Below, piece after piece: positions 8,151-16,620 of a stretch of DNA of 28,375 bases. The position numbers and the translations under genes were made by a program. Every line of letters starts with the position of its first letter. Positions within the stretch are counted from its first letter, which is position 1. Under the pieces are notes generated by a model, which was not told the origin of the DNA, did no database searches, and was given only the letters and a program-made list of their open reading frames with translations. The stretch is from MED-G78 sp964546275. Its GTDB lineage: Bacteria; Pseudomonadota; Gammaproteobacteria; Magnimaribacterales; D2472. The DNA lies in assembly GCA_964546275.1 (NCBI GenBank), contig CAZJJG010000017.1, positions 1 to 28,375 on the forward strand, in the 5' to 3' direction.

Positions 8151-8873
8151 ATGGCTAAAAAATTTATAATCTTAGATACAGAAACAACAGGCCTAGAGGT
8201 AGCTAAAGGGCATAAAATAATTGAGATAGGCGCAGTTGTGTTAAATGATAGAAAAAAGTCAGCAGATAATTTTCATACTTATTTAAATCCAGGAAGGCTT
8301 ATAGACGAAGAAGCTTCAAAAGTTCATGGAATAAATAATGAAGACTTGATTAGCGAACCTATGTTCGCTGAAATAGCTGATGATTTTATCGAATTTGTTC
8401 AAGGATCAACTTTAATAATACATAACGCACCTTTTGATGTCGGGTTTTTAAATAGTGAATTAAAAGCAGTATCTTCAAAACATCCAAAGTTAGAAGATAT
8501 ATGTGAAATCGAAGATTCATTAATGCTAGCAAGGGCCAAATTTCCAGGACAAAGAAATTCACTTGATGCTCTGGCTAACAGATTTGAAGTATCTGGATAT
8601 GACAGAAGTTTTCATGGAGCATTGTTAGATGCAAATATTTTGGCCGATGTATATATTTACCTTACTGGCGGACAAACTAAGTTTGAATTTTCAGACAACA
8701 CCTCAACTTCAACTAATAATAATGAGCCTGGAGCTAATTCGAGCATTTCTATGGATGGCCTAAATTTTATAAAAATACTAGCCGATAAATCAGATATAGC
8801 AGCCCATGAAATTAGACTCAAAGAAATAGAAGAAAAAAATAATATTCAACCTTTATGGAAAAACCACTTATGA
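8151..8873 (+). CDS. dnaQ: DNA polymerase III epsilon subunit (proofreading 3'-5' exonuclease)
   Basis: Epsilon proofreads DNA for the replicative polymerase. The DEDDh exonuclease residues are visible: D9 and E11 in LDTETTG (Exo I), D96 in HNAPFDVGF (Exo II), and H155 and D160 in FHGALLDANILADVY (Exo III). After the exonuclease domain comes TGGQTKFEF (Q175-F180), which aligns with the beta-clamp-binding TGGQTSMAF of E. coli epsilon. A flexible Ser/Asn-rich linker follows, then a C-terminal segment for binding the polymerase alpha subunit. Length is 240 (E. coli 243). It starts 1 nt after the rnhA stop and its TGA overlaps the preferred gltX ATG, so the three genes look cotranscribed and translationally coupled. 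Confidence 0.95.
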   Translation: MAKKFIILDTETTGLEVAKGHKIIEIGAVVLNDRKKSADNFHTYLNPGRLIDEEASKVHGINNEDLISEPMFAEIADDFIEFVQGSTLIIHNAPFDVGFLNSELKAVSSKHPKLEDICEIEDSLMLARAKFPGQRNSLDALANRFEVSGYDRSFHGALLDANILADVYIYLTGGQTKFEFSDNTSTSTNNNEPGANSSISMDGLNFIKILADKSDIAAHEIRLKEIEEKNNIQPLWKNHL

Positions 8874-10258
8874 CAACCATTACACGTTTTGCTCCAAGTC
8901 CAACTGGAACTCTGCATATAGGAGGGGTGAGAACCGCTCTATTTAATTATGTTTATGCAAAGCAAAATGAAGGTCTTTTTCTAATTAGAATTGAAGACAC
9001 AGACCTTGAAAGATCTACCAAAGAATTTGAAAAAAATATTTTAGATAGCCTAAATTCATTAGGTTTAGTTCCAGATAATGAGCCAGTACATCAATCTGAG
9101 CGAACTGATCTGTATGTTGCAGCTACCAGTGAGATAATCAATTCTGGCAAGGCGTATTATTGTAATTGTTCAAAAGAAAGATTGGACGAAATGCGCACAC
9201 AGCAGCAAAAAGCAGGACAAAAACCACAGTATGATGGTAGATGTAGAGATTTAGATCTAGCCAAATCAAACGATACAGTTTTAAGGCTAAAAACACCTTT
9301 ATCAGGACAAGTTACGGTTAACGATTTAATTAGAGGTGATATTGTTTTTGATAATACTGAACTGGATGACTTAATTTTATTAAGAAGTGACGGCACCCCA
9401 ACTTATCATCTTTGTAATGTGATTGATGACTTCGATCAAAAAGTAACAACCGTAATAAGAGGCGAGGATCATATAAGCAACACTCCTAGACAAATTCATA
9501 TTCAGCAGGCGTTAGGATATCCATCTTTAGAATATGCTCATTTACCATTAGTTTTAGGTGAGGACAGAAAAAGACTTTCAAAAAGACATGCAGCTACAAG
9601 CTTAGATGAATATCAAGAGATGGGATATCTCAATGTTTCAATTATTAATACCTTAGCAAGGCTAGGCTGGTCTCGAGGTGAAAGTGAAGTTTTTAATCTT
9701 GATGAGCTAATCAGGGATTTTGATATCAAGGAAGTTCAAAAAGCTGGAGCAGTCTTTGATTTAACTAAATTAGATTGGGTCAATTCTCAACATTTAAGTC
9801 ATTTATCCTCATCTGAATTTAAAGATGCATTAATACCTTTTCTTGATGGAGAAGGCTTTAATTATTCTGACTATTCTCAGCTTGATGAGTTAATAGAGGC
9901 AATGCGTTCTGTTAAATCAAATTTAAATTTAATTGCTAAAGCTCTAAAGCCTTATCTAGAAAGCTTTGATGACTATGATGAAAAGGCAGTTAAAAAATTC
10001 TTAATTGGTTCTGAAGAAGTGCTCAATCAAGTAAAAGATTTACTAGAAAAATGTGATGATTGGAATGAATCTGAAATTGATCAAGGTTTAAGTAAAATTC
10101 AAGAAAATTTAGAGCTTCCGACTCCAAAAATGAATCAACCTATTCGTATTGCATTAACTGGTTCAACACAATCACCATCACTTGGTTTGACCATTAAATT
10201 GATGGGACAGAATAAATCTATTGACTTAATCCAAAAAGCTATCAGATTTCTTGAATAA
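8870..10258 (+). CDS. gltX: Glutamate-tRNA ligase (GluRS)
   Basis: GluRS charges tRNA-Glu in the cytoplasm; it is a class I synthetase. The HIGH signature is HIGG (residues 16-19) after RFAPSPTGTL, and the KMSKS loop is KRLSKR in LGEDRKRLSKRHAA. The zinc-knuckle cysteines of E. coli GluRS are conserved as C98, C100 and C125, but the fourth ligand H127 is D127 here. I chose the ATG at 8870 (462 residues) over the in-frame ATG at 8855. It overlaps the dnaQ TGA as ATGA and places TRFAPSPTG where E. coli GltX has it. Length matches E. coli (471). It is the last gene of the rnhA-dnaQ-gltX run, and no hairpin terminator is evident after its stop. Confidence 0.95.
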   Translation: MTTITRFAPSPTGTLHIGGVRTALFNYVYAKQNEGLFLIRIEDTDLERSTKEFEKNILDSLNSLGLVPDNEPVHQSERTDLYVAATSEIINSGKAYYCNCSKERLDEMRTQQQKAGQKPQYDGRCRDLDLAKSNDTVLRLKTPLSGQVTVNDLIRGDIVFDNTELDDLILLRSDGTPTYHLCNVIDDFDQKVTTVIRGEDHISNTPRQIHIQQALGYPSLEYAHLPLVLGEDRKRLSKRHAATSLDEYQEMGYLNVSIINTLARLGWSRGESEVFNLDELIRDFDIKEVQKAGAVFDLTKLDWVNSQHLSHLSSSEFKDALIPFLDGEGFNYSDYSQLDELIEAMRSVKSNLNLIAKALKPYLESFDDYDEKAVKKFLIGSEEVLNQVKDLLEKCDDWNESEIDQGLSKIQENLELPTPKMNQPIRIALTGSTQSPSLGLTIKLMGQNKSIDLIQKAIRFLE

Positions 10259-10296
10259 AGCCCTTTTTATATAGGTTTTATTGTCTACATAAAGCT

Positions 10297-10324
10297 TTGC
10301 AAACCTAATCAAGAGAGGTACAAT
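10297..10324 (+). promoter_or_regulatory. Candidate sigma-70 promoter of the first TonB-dependent receptor
   Basis: TTGCAA (10297-10302) and TACAAT (10319-10324) are separated by 16 bp, giving 4/6 and 5/6 matches to the sigma-70 hexamers. A transcript starting near 10331 would have a leader of about 50 nt, ending in a GGGGA ribosome site before the ATG at 10381. AT-rich DNA gives many chance matches, so confidence is moderate. Confidence 0.4.
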
Positions 10325-10380
10325 TTTACCAATGCATTTTTTATGCAATAAACTTATTCATTTTTTTGGGGAAATTAAAC

Positions 10381-13300
10381 ATGAATTACACTAAATACTT
10401 ACTTTTAATACCTGCGGTACTGTCTTTTAATTTATTTGCTCAAGCAGCAGATACATCCGATGTTGAAGAAATTGTTGTCCTTGGATCGCAAATCAAAGGA
10501 GCTAAAATTACAGGAGCTTTGCCTGTATCTATTATTACAGCTGAAGACATCGAAGGGCTTGGTGTTGAGTCTGGTGAAGAACTTTTTGCTAACATTGCTG
10601 AAAATGGTGGTAATAACTTCAACCAAACAGATTTCAATGGTGGTTATAACGCCAATAGAGGGGATGTTGGTTCTCTTGATCTTAGAAACATAGGAACAGG
10701 AAATACAGTAACTCTTTTAAATGGAAGAAGAATTGTTAATTCTCCTGGTTATGCTACTGAGTGGGTTGGTGGTAGTTATGTTCCAGTAACAAGTGTGAAT
10801 TCAAATGTTATCCCTGTGTATGGCGCTGAAAGAGTTGAAATCCTGCGTGATGGAGCTTCAGCTATATATGGTGCTGATGCTGTTGCAGGTGTTGTTAATA
10901 CTGTTCTGAAAGATGATTTTGAAGGTTTAACAATAAGACTAAGAACCAATTGGTATGACAGCTTTGCTGCTAATGACAACAAAGCAAGTATTCAATGGGG
11001 TAAAAATTTCTCTAATGGTACCAACGTATCAGTGTATTTTGATCATTATGATAGAGGCAGAATCAAAGCTACCGAAGATCCTAAATGGGCAAATGGTGAT
11101 TTAAGAAGATTCTTACCTTCCCCTGATGAAGGTGGATTAGGTGAATTCAATGATACTACTTGGAGAAACCAAAGTGCTTCTAGCCCTTGGGGACAATTCT
11201 ACGAAGGAAGTAATATTTTTAGTATCTATAGAGCAGATGATTCAAATTGCTTATCAAATTCCTCAAGCAACCTATATAACATAGCTGGTCAAGATCACAT
11301 GTGTTTATATGATTCTTCATCTATTCGAGCTGATAATAGAGTCAACTACGGTGAGACAATGGACAAAAGAGGAAAACTTAACAGAGATAACCTCTTTATC
11401 TTTATTAATAAAGAACTTGAAAGCGGCGTTGAGTCATATACAGAAATTGGTATCTATATGTCAGAAACTAACCGTACTTTATACCCTGGCACAATGTTAG
11501 GATCCGGTTCATCTACTAGAGATGGTAATGGAACACAGCCTATGCAAATTCCTTCAACTAACTATTGGTTAAATCAGTTAGTTAGACCAAATGGTGATAA
11601 GTTTGTAGATAGAGAAGGCGATACTTTGTATGCAAGATATTTTAGATTTAATACTCCAAGAGGCTATGACTCAAATAGAAAAACTTTCAGAATAGTCAAA
11701 GGTTGGAGAGGAACTACTAGTGGAGACTGGGATTGGGATACTGGAATGGTATGGTCTCAAGCATCCTCAAATATGGACAATTATGGCAGAGTTAATATGA
11801 ATATGCTTGATGCAGCATTAGCTCTAGATACACCAGATGCATACAATCCTTTTTGTGCAACAGTTAATTGTAATGAAGATGCATTTATGACAAGTATATT
11901 TAGAAATAATACGTCTAGTCTTTATATGTGGGATTTAAAATTCTCAAATCCAAATGTGTTTAGTTTACCTGCAGGTGATGTAGGAATGTTATTTGGTACA
12001 GAGATCAGAAGTGAAAAAATGGCTGATCAGAGAGATCCAAACATAAACGGAGAAATACCTTGGACAACTGTTAAAGGTGTAACTTTCCCATATGTTTCAA
12101 ATATCTCTAATTCAAGCCCGTCTCCAAACACAAGCGGTGCAAGACTTATCACTTCATTATTTATGGAAATGCAAATTCCTCTTATGGAGAATATGGATTC
12201 TCAGTTTGCAATTAGAGGCGAAAACTTTAATGATATTGGAAGCACTCTTGTTGGTAAATTTGCAGTTGGTTATCAGCCAATTGATCAGGTAAAATTTAGA
12301 GCTTCTACTTCTACTTCATTTAGAGCTCCTAACCTTATTACTGTTAACGAAGGCCTTATTGCTAGAAGTAATACCCAGGAAGATCCTTTGTATACTTATG
12401 CTGTAGGTGAGAACTACAATAATTATTCAATTCAAAGAGTTGCACAAGGTAATGATGATTTAGAATCTGAAGAAGCAACTAATACTTCTGTTGGAATGAT
12501 TCTTGATCCAGGTGAGCAATTTCCAGTACTAGATGGTCTTGTGATTCTTGTTGATAAGTGGACTATCAAAACTGAAAACACTGTTGGTCTTTTCGGAGAA
12601 AGAAATCATATGTTACTTGATACTCTTATAAGAGCTCAAGGCGGTCCTTCAGAGTGTGTTGGTAACCCATTAGTCATTCGTGGACCTTTCCAAGGTGCAT
12701 CAGATTCAGATGGTAATCCTCTTTCATGGAATCCTGATTTATGTGAAGCTGGAGCAGTTCAAAGAGTTATGGATACTTATGTAAACCTTGATGATAGAAA
12801 CTTAGCTGGTACAGATCTTTCAGTTCAATATTCAAGAGATACTGATGTTGGTAAGTTTGGCGCTAAGTTCACTAAAGTTTCTTACGATGAATTTGAGCAG
12901 GTCCCTGGTGCACAAAGTGCAGCATTGATTGAAGCTGTAAAAGCGGGTGGACCTCTAGAAGGCTTAATAGCTCCTTCAGGTTACGGCGATCTTATTGGAA
13001 CTTATGACAGAAGAGCCTATCCAGAAGATAAATATACAGGTCTTCTTTCATGGAAAAATGGTCCTTGGTCAGTATACTTAACTGGAACTATGATCGGTGA
13101 ATTCAATGAGATTGGAGTAACTGATAATGCTAAAACTTCTGATGGAAACTACGCATGTTCAGGAACAACTAGCTATGAAGGTGACGGTTGTGGAGACACA
13201 TGGCTTGTTGAATCAATGCTAACAATGAATATAAGTATTAATTATATGTTTAGAAATGGTGTAAGAGTAAAAGCACAAGTTAGAAACTTTGAAGATACTC

Positions 13301-13398
13301 GTGCTCCATTAGCTGATGAATATACATGGGCAGCAGTTAGTGATGTTCATTCAGATTATGGTAAAAGTTATGTATTAGAACTTTATAAAAAGTTTTAA
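10381..13398 (+). CDS. TonB-dependent outer-membrane receptor
   Basis: This is a TonB/ExbBD-energised outer-membrane transporter of 1005 residues. A signal peptide ends at LFAQA-AD (about residue 23). The TonB-box-like EEIVVLGSQI follows, then a plug domain (about 35-170) with NTVTLLNGRR and ERVEILRDGASAIYGADAVAGVVN, and a 22-strand-type barrel that ends in the terminal Phe recognised by the BAM machinery. Several paired cysteines occur in loop regions (for example FCATVNCNED). I use the ATG at 10381 because GGGGA lies 8 nt upstream and the signal peptide starts there; the in-frame TTG at 10366 has no such support. It sits upstream of a carboxylate symporter and a gamma-glutamyltransferase, hinting at a glutamyl or peptide ligand, but the substrate cannot be read from sequence. 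Confidence 0.93.
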   Translation: MNYTKYLLLIPAVLSFNLFAQAADTSDVEEIVVLGSQIKGAKITGALPVSIITAEDIEGLGVESGEELFANIAENGGNNFNQTDFNGGYNANRGDVGSLDLRNIGTGNTVTLLNGRRIVNSPGYATEWVGGSYVPVTSVNSNVIPVYGAERVEILRDGASAIYGADAVAGVVNTVLKDDFEGLTIRLRTNWYDSFAANDNKASIQWGKNFSNGTNVSVYFDHYDRGRIKATEDPKWANGDLRRFLPSPDEGGLGEFNDTTWRNQSASSPWGQFYEGSNIFSIYRADDSNCLSNSSSNLYNIAGQDHMCLYDSSSIRADNRVNYGETMDKRGKLNRDNLFIFINKELESGVESYTEIGIYMSETNRTLYPGTMLGSGSSTRDGNGTQPMQIPSTNYWLNQLVRPNGDKFVDREGDTLYARYFRFNTPRGYDSNRKTFRIVKGWRGTTSGDWDWDTGMVWSQASSNMDNYGRVNMNMLDAALALDTPDAYNPFCATVNCNEDAFMTSIFRNNTSSLYMWDLKFSNPNVFSLPAGDVGMLFGTEIRSEKMADQRDPNINGEIPWTTVKGVTFPYVSNISNSSPSPNTSGARLITSLFMEMQIPLMENMDSQFAIRGENFNDIGSTLVGKFAVGYQPIDQVKFRASTSTSFRAPNLITVNEGLIARSNTQEDPLYTYAVGENYNNYSIQRVAQGNDDLESEEATNTSVGMILDPGEQFPVLDGLVILVDKWTIKTENTVGLFGERNHMLLDTLIRAQGGPSECVGNPLVIRGPFQGASDSDGNPLSWNPDLCEAGAVQRVMDTYVNLDDRNLAGTDLSVQYSRDTDVGKFGAKFTKVSYDEFEQVPGAQSAALIEAVKAGGPLEGLIAPSGYGDLIGTYDRRAYPEDKYTGLLSWKNGPWSVYLTGTMIGEFNEIGVTDNAKTSDGNYACSGTTSYEGDGCGDTWLVESMLTMNISINYMFRNGVRVKAQVRNFEDTRAPLADEYTWAAVSDVHSDYGKSYVLELYKKF

Positions 13399-13412
13399 TC
13401 TGAAATGATTCT

Positions 13413-13437
13413 AAAGGGAGCTCAGGCTCCCTTTTTT
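13413..13437 (+). terminator. Rho-independent terminator after the TonB-dependent receptor
   Basis: A perfect 6-bp stem (GGGAGC at 13416-13421, GCTCCC at 13426-13431) has a TCAG loop, is preceded by AAA and is followed by TTTTTT. It lies 15 nt after the receptor stop. The symporter gene starts 26 nt beyond it, so receptor and symporter are either separately transcribed or linked by read-through. Confidence 0.9.
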
Positions 13438-13462
13438 ATATAAATTTTATAAGAGAAAAAAT

Positions 13463-14899
13463 ATGCCAGCGATACAAAAAAAAGGTTTTAGTATAGGATT
13501 AGTTCTTTTCTTTATAATGCTTTTTTTACCGGCTCCAGAAGGCTTGAGCCAGGCTGGTTGGATGGTTGCTGCTGTTGGTGTCTTAATGGCTACTTGGTGG
13601 GGTACAGAAGCTTTACCAGTTCCTGTTACAGCCTTACTTCCTTTAGCTTTATTTCCCTTGCTTGGCGTTGCTGATTTTAAGACAACTGCATTACCTTTCT
13701 CAAATCCAAATATCTATTTATTTTTAGGTGGATTTATCTTAGCTTTAGGAATTGAAAATTCAGGATTGCATAAACGTTTAGCTTTAAAGATGATTATTAA
13801 AGTTGGAACTAGCGGAGCTAGGCTTGTAGGTGGCTTTATGCTAGTAGCTGCTCTTTTAAGTATGTGGGTTATGAATACATCAGTAACCCTTATGCTATTA
13901 CCGATCGGTTTAGCTGTTTGTGGAGTTGTTTCTAGTACTATTCCTGATATAAGCCCACAAGAAAAAAAGTCATTTGATAATGCTCTACTTATTGGAATTG
14001 CATATGCAGCAACAATAGGCGGTATGTCCACTTTAATAGGTACCGCTCCTAACATCGTTTTTAGTGCTTTTATGCAAGAAACCTATGGCCTAACAATAGG
14101 CTTTATTGATTGGATGAAGCTTGGTGTTCCTGTTGCAATTTGTATGCTGTTTGGAGCTTGGTACAGTCTTACAAAGTTTATATTTCCTCTTAATTTTACT
14201 GCATCACTTGAAACAAAATTAAAATTAAAAACAATGCTTGTTGAGCTTGGACCAATGAGCAAAGATGAATCAAAAGTTCTTATTATTTTTGGCCTAGCAG
14301 CGGGCTCTTGGATATTTAGAAAAGCTCTAATTCAAATAGATTTTTTATCAGGCTTAACTGATGCCGGCATTGCTATTATTGCTGCTATTTTATTATTTAT
14401 GACACCTTCAGCCTCAAGAAAAGGTGATCTTTTATCATGGGACAAGACAAACAAACTTCCATGGGGCCTATTACTGCTTTTTGGGGGCGGTTTAACATTA
14501 GCAGTTCAGATTAATGATAGTGGTCTTGGCGTCTGGATCGGCCAAGGTCTAATGATATTAAGTTCAGTGCCACCACTTCTTATTATATTCTGCGTAGCCA
14601 CATTAATAATTTTCTTAACTGAAATTACTAGCAATGTTGCTACTACTAGTGCATTTCTTCCGGTGATTGGAGCGGTAGCAGTAGCTTTTGATATAGCACC
14701 AATCTCATTAACTATACCGGTTGTATTAGCAGCAAGTTGCGCTTTTATGCTACCCGTCGCCACGCCTCCAAATGCTATAGTTTATGGCTCTGGAAAATTT
14801 GATATAGCAACTATGATGAGAGCTGGTTTTGCCCTAAATATTATTGGAATGTTTGTTGTAACACTCTTTGCTTATTATCTTGCGCCTATGATATTTTAA
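13463..14899 (+). CDS. DASS-family (SLC13) sodium:carboxylate symporter
   Basis: A very hydrophobic 478-residue protein with 11 or more membrane segments. It has the two Ser-Asn-Thr-type sodium/substrate loops of the divalent anion:Na+ symporter family: MWVMNTSVTLMLLP (about residue 135) in the first half and EITSNVATTSAFLPV in the second. LGGFILALGIENSGLH and ATPPNAIVYGSG are further family hallmarks. Relatives import succinate, malate, fumarate, citrate and, in some cases, acidic amino acids across the inner membrane. Its TAA overlaps the ATG of the ggt gene by one base, so the two are translationally coupled. This suggests that it takes up a product of GGT such as glutamate or another acid, which is inference. 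AAGAGAA lies before the ATG. Confidence 0.9.
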   Translation: MPAIQKKGFSIGLVLFFIMLFLPAPEGLSQAGWMVAAVGVLMATWWGTEALPVPVTALLPLALFPLLGVADFKTTALPFSNPNIYLFLGGFILALGIENSGLHKRLALKMIIKVGTSGARLVGGFMLVAALLSMWVMNTSVTLMLLPIGLAVCGVVSSTIPDISPQEKKSFDNALLIGIAYAATIGGMSTLIGTAPNIVFSAFMQETYGLTIGFIDWMKLGVPVAICMLFGAWYSLTKFIFPLNFTASLETKLKLKTMLVELGPMSKDESKVLIIFGLAAGSWIFRKALIQIDFLSGLTDAGIAIIAAILLFMTPSASRKGDLLSWDKTNKLPWGLLLLFGGGLTLAVQINDSGLGVWIGQGLMILSSVPPLLIIFCVATLIIFLTEITSNVATTSAFLPVIGAVAVAFDIAPISLTIPVVLAASCAFMLPVATPPNAIVYGSGKFDIATMMRAGFALNIIGMFVVTLFAYYLAPMIF

Positions 14900-16617
14900 T
14901 GAATAAATTCTTTTTATTTACGGTATTTTTTTACAGCTCTTTTTCTTTTGCTCAACAAAGTTACATAGATTATGTTTCACCTTTCCATCCTGTTATTGGT
15001 TCTTCGGGTATGGTTGTGAGTCAAAATCACCTTTCTTCTGAAATAGGTATAGCAATATTAAATAAAGGCGGCAATGCAGTTGATGCAGCTGTTGCTGTTG
15101 GTTTTTCCTTAGCAATAACACTTCCAAGAGCAGGTAACCTCGGTGGTGGAGGTTTTATGCTAGTTTATCTAAAAGAAAAAAAAGAAATATTTTATATAGA
15201 CTATAGAAGTAATTCCCCCTTAAATTCAAATATTCAAGATCTCTTTGGAACCAATTTACCAAGGGATTATAAAAAGACTGATTTTAATAAATCTAAGTAT
15301 GGTTATAAAGCTTCTGCTGTTCCTGGAACAGTTGCAGGCCTTTTAGAAGCGCATGAAAATTTTGGAAAGCTTCCACTAGCTGAAATTATGGAGCCTGTTA
15401 TTGAGCAAGCTAAAAAAGGGATACTAGTGTCTTATGACTTATCTCAAGCTATTGCTAGCACACCTCAGTTATTAAATGATCCTGAATCAAAGAGCATTTA
15501 TTTTAAAGATGGAAAACCTTTAGCTGAAAATTCTTTAATGCAACGTCCTGACTTAGCTAAGACTTTAACGGCTATAGCTTTAAATGGTACCAAAGGTTTT
15601 TATGAAGGAGAGATAGCGCAAAAAATTGTTGATGCTATGAATACCAATAATGGTTTTATGAGATTATATGATTTTAAGAATTATAAAGTTAATGCCGGCG
15701 CTCCGATTTCTATTGCCTATAGAGGTAATACTGTTTTTGCACCTGGCGCTCCATCAGGTGGCGGAGTGGTCTTATTAACAGCCTTGAATATACTCTCTAA
15801 GTATAAGTTTAGAGAAGAGGATAGTAATTCCACAAGAACATATCATCTTTTAGCTGAATCTTTAAGAAGAGGTCACAATAATAGATCACATCACATTGGC
15901 GATCCTTCTTTTTATGATGTACCTATGACACAACTTATTTCTAAACAAAGAACTGACGAACTTCAAAGTAGCATAAAGTTTAAGAAAGCAACTCCAAGTT
16001 CAAAAATTAAACCTCTTGAAGTAGTTAATGAAAGTAGGGACACAACACATTATTCTATTATTGATTCAGATGGGAATGCTGTTTCTAATACTTATACCCT
16101 TGGTTATTCATTTGGTTCAGGGGTGACTATCCCTGGAACTGGAATTCTAATGAATAATCAAATGAATAATTTTGCATACAGATATGGAGATGCTTCAGTA
16201 GATGGTCGCGCAGCTAGCACAGGCAATAAATTTGAACCTGGCAAGAGACCAATGAGTACTATGACACCGACAATGGTGTTTAACCAGAAGGGTGAGCTAA
16301 CACTTATTACCGGCTCACCGGGTGGATCTTTTATTCCAGCAGCAGTGTTAAGGGTTGTTTCAGGAATAATTGATTTTGATCTCAATATAGGGGAAGCAAC
16401 AATGCTTTCAAGAATTCATAAAGATTGGCCTTATACAGGATTAGACTATGAATCTACATTAAGCTCAGATATCGCCAGACAACTTGATGCAATGGGTCAT
16501 AAACCAGAACCACAAAAAACTATGGGAAGCACCCAAAGTATTCATATTAAAAATGGCTTTAACTATGGTTATGCAGATTTAAGAAGACCAGGCGCTAAAG
16601 TAGCTATTCAAAAATAA
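14899..16617 (+). CDS. ggt: Gamma-glutamyltransferase (gamma-glutamyltranspeptidase)
   Basis: GGT hydrolyses gamma-glutamyl bonds, as in glutathione, or transfers the glutamyl group to acceptors. It is an Ntn-hydrolase that cleaves itself into two subunits. A signal peptide (SFSFA-QQ, cut near residue 18) sends it to the periplasm. Family blocks include GNAVDAAVAVGF, the oxyanion-side LGGGGFMLVY, and TTHYS at 382-386, whose first threonine (T382) is the expected autoprocessing site and nucleophile. GVTIPGTGILMNNQM, KRPMSTMTPTMV and TGSPGGSFIP (the conserved GSPGG) follow. Length 572 matches E. coli GGT (580). It starts on the last base of the symporter stop codon and converges with the M20 hydrolase gene with only 3 bp between stops. 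Confidence 0.95.
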   Translation: MNKFFLFTVFFYSSFSFAQQSYIDYVSPFHPVIGSSGMVVSQNHLSSEIGIAILNKGGNAVDAAVAVGFSLAITLPRAGNLGGGGFMLVYLKEKKEIFYIDYRSNSPLNSNIQDLFGTNLPRDYKKTDFNKSKYGYKASAVPGTVAGLLEAHENFGKLPLAEIMEPVIEQAKKGILVSYDLSQAIASTPQLLNDPESKSIYFKDGKPLAENSLMQRPDLAKTLTAIALNGTKGFYEGEIAQKIVDAMNTNNGFMRLYDFKNYKVNAGAPISIAYRGNTVFAPGAPSGGGVVLLTALNILSKYKFREEDSNSTRTYHLLAESLRRGHNNRSHHIGDPSFYDVPMTQLISKQRTDELQSSIKFKKATPSSKIKPLEVVNESRDTTHYSIIDSDGNAVSNTYTLGYSFGSGVTIPGTGILMNNQMNNFAYRYGDASVDGRAASTGNKFEPGKRPMSTMTPTMVFNQKGELTLITGSPGGSFIPAAVLRVVSGIIDFDLNIGEATMLSRIHKDWPYTGLDYESTLSSDIARQLDAMGHKPEPQKTMGSTQSIHIKNGFNYGYADLRRPGAKVAIQK

Positions 16618-16620
16618 ATA

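Noticed and set aside
8855..8869. Upstream in-frame ATG of gltX (five extra residues)
   Set aside because: The ATG at 8870 overlaps the dnaQ stop as ATGA and matches the known GltX N-terminus, so the upstream ATG is the weaker choice.
10333..10347. TGCAT-TTTTT-ATGCA inverted repeat in the first receptor's leader
   Set aside because: Only a 5-bp AT-rich stem that does not extend and has no T run beyond it; likely by chance.
10366..10380. TTG start for the first TonB-dependent receptor
   Set aside because: The TTG and following bases contain the GGGGA ribosome site for the ATG at 10381, which begins a normal signal peptide.
13714..14055. Antisense reading frame of 113 codons on the minus strand within the symporter gene
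   Set aside because: It lies wholly inside a clear DASS symporter gene, has no recognisable motif, and such frames are common opposite hydrophobic genes.
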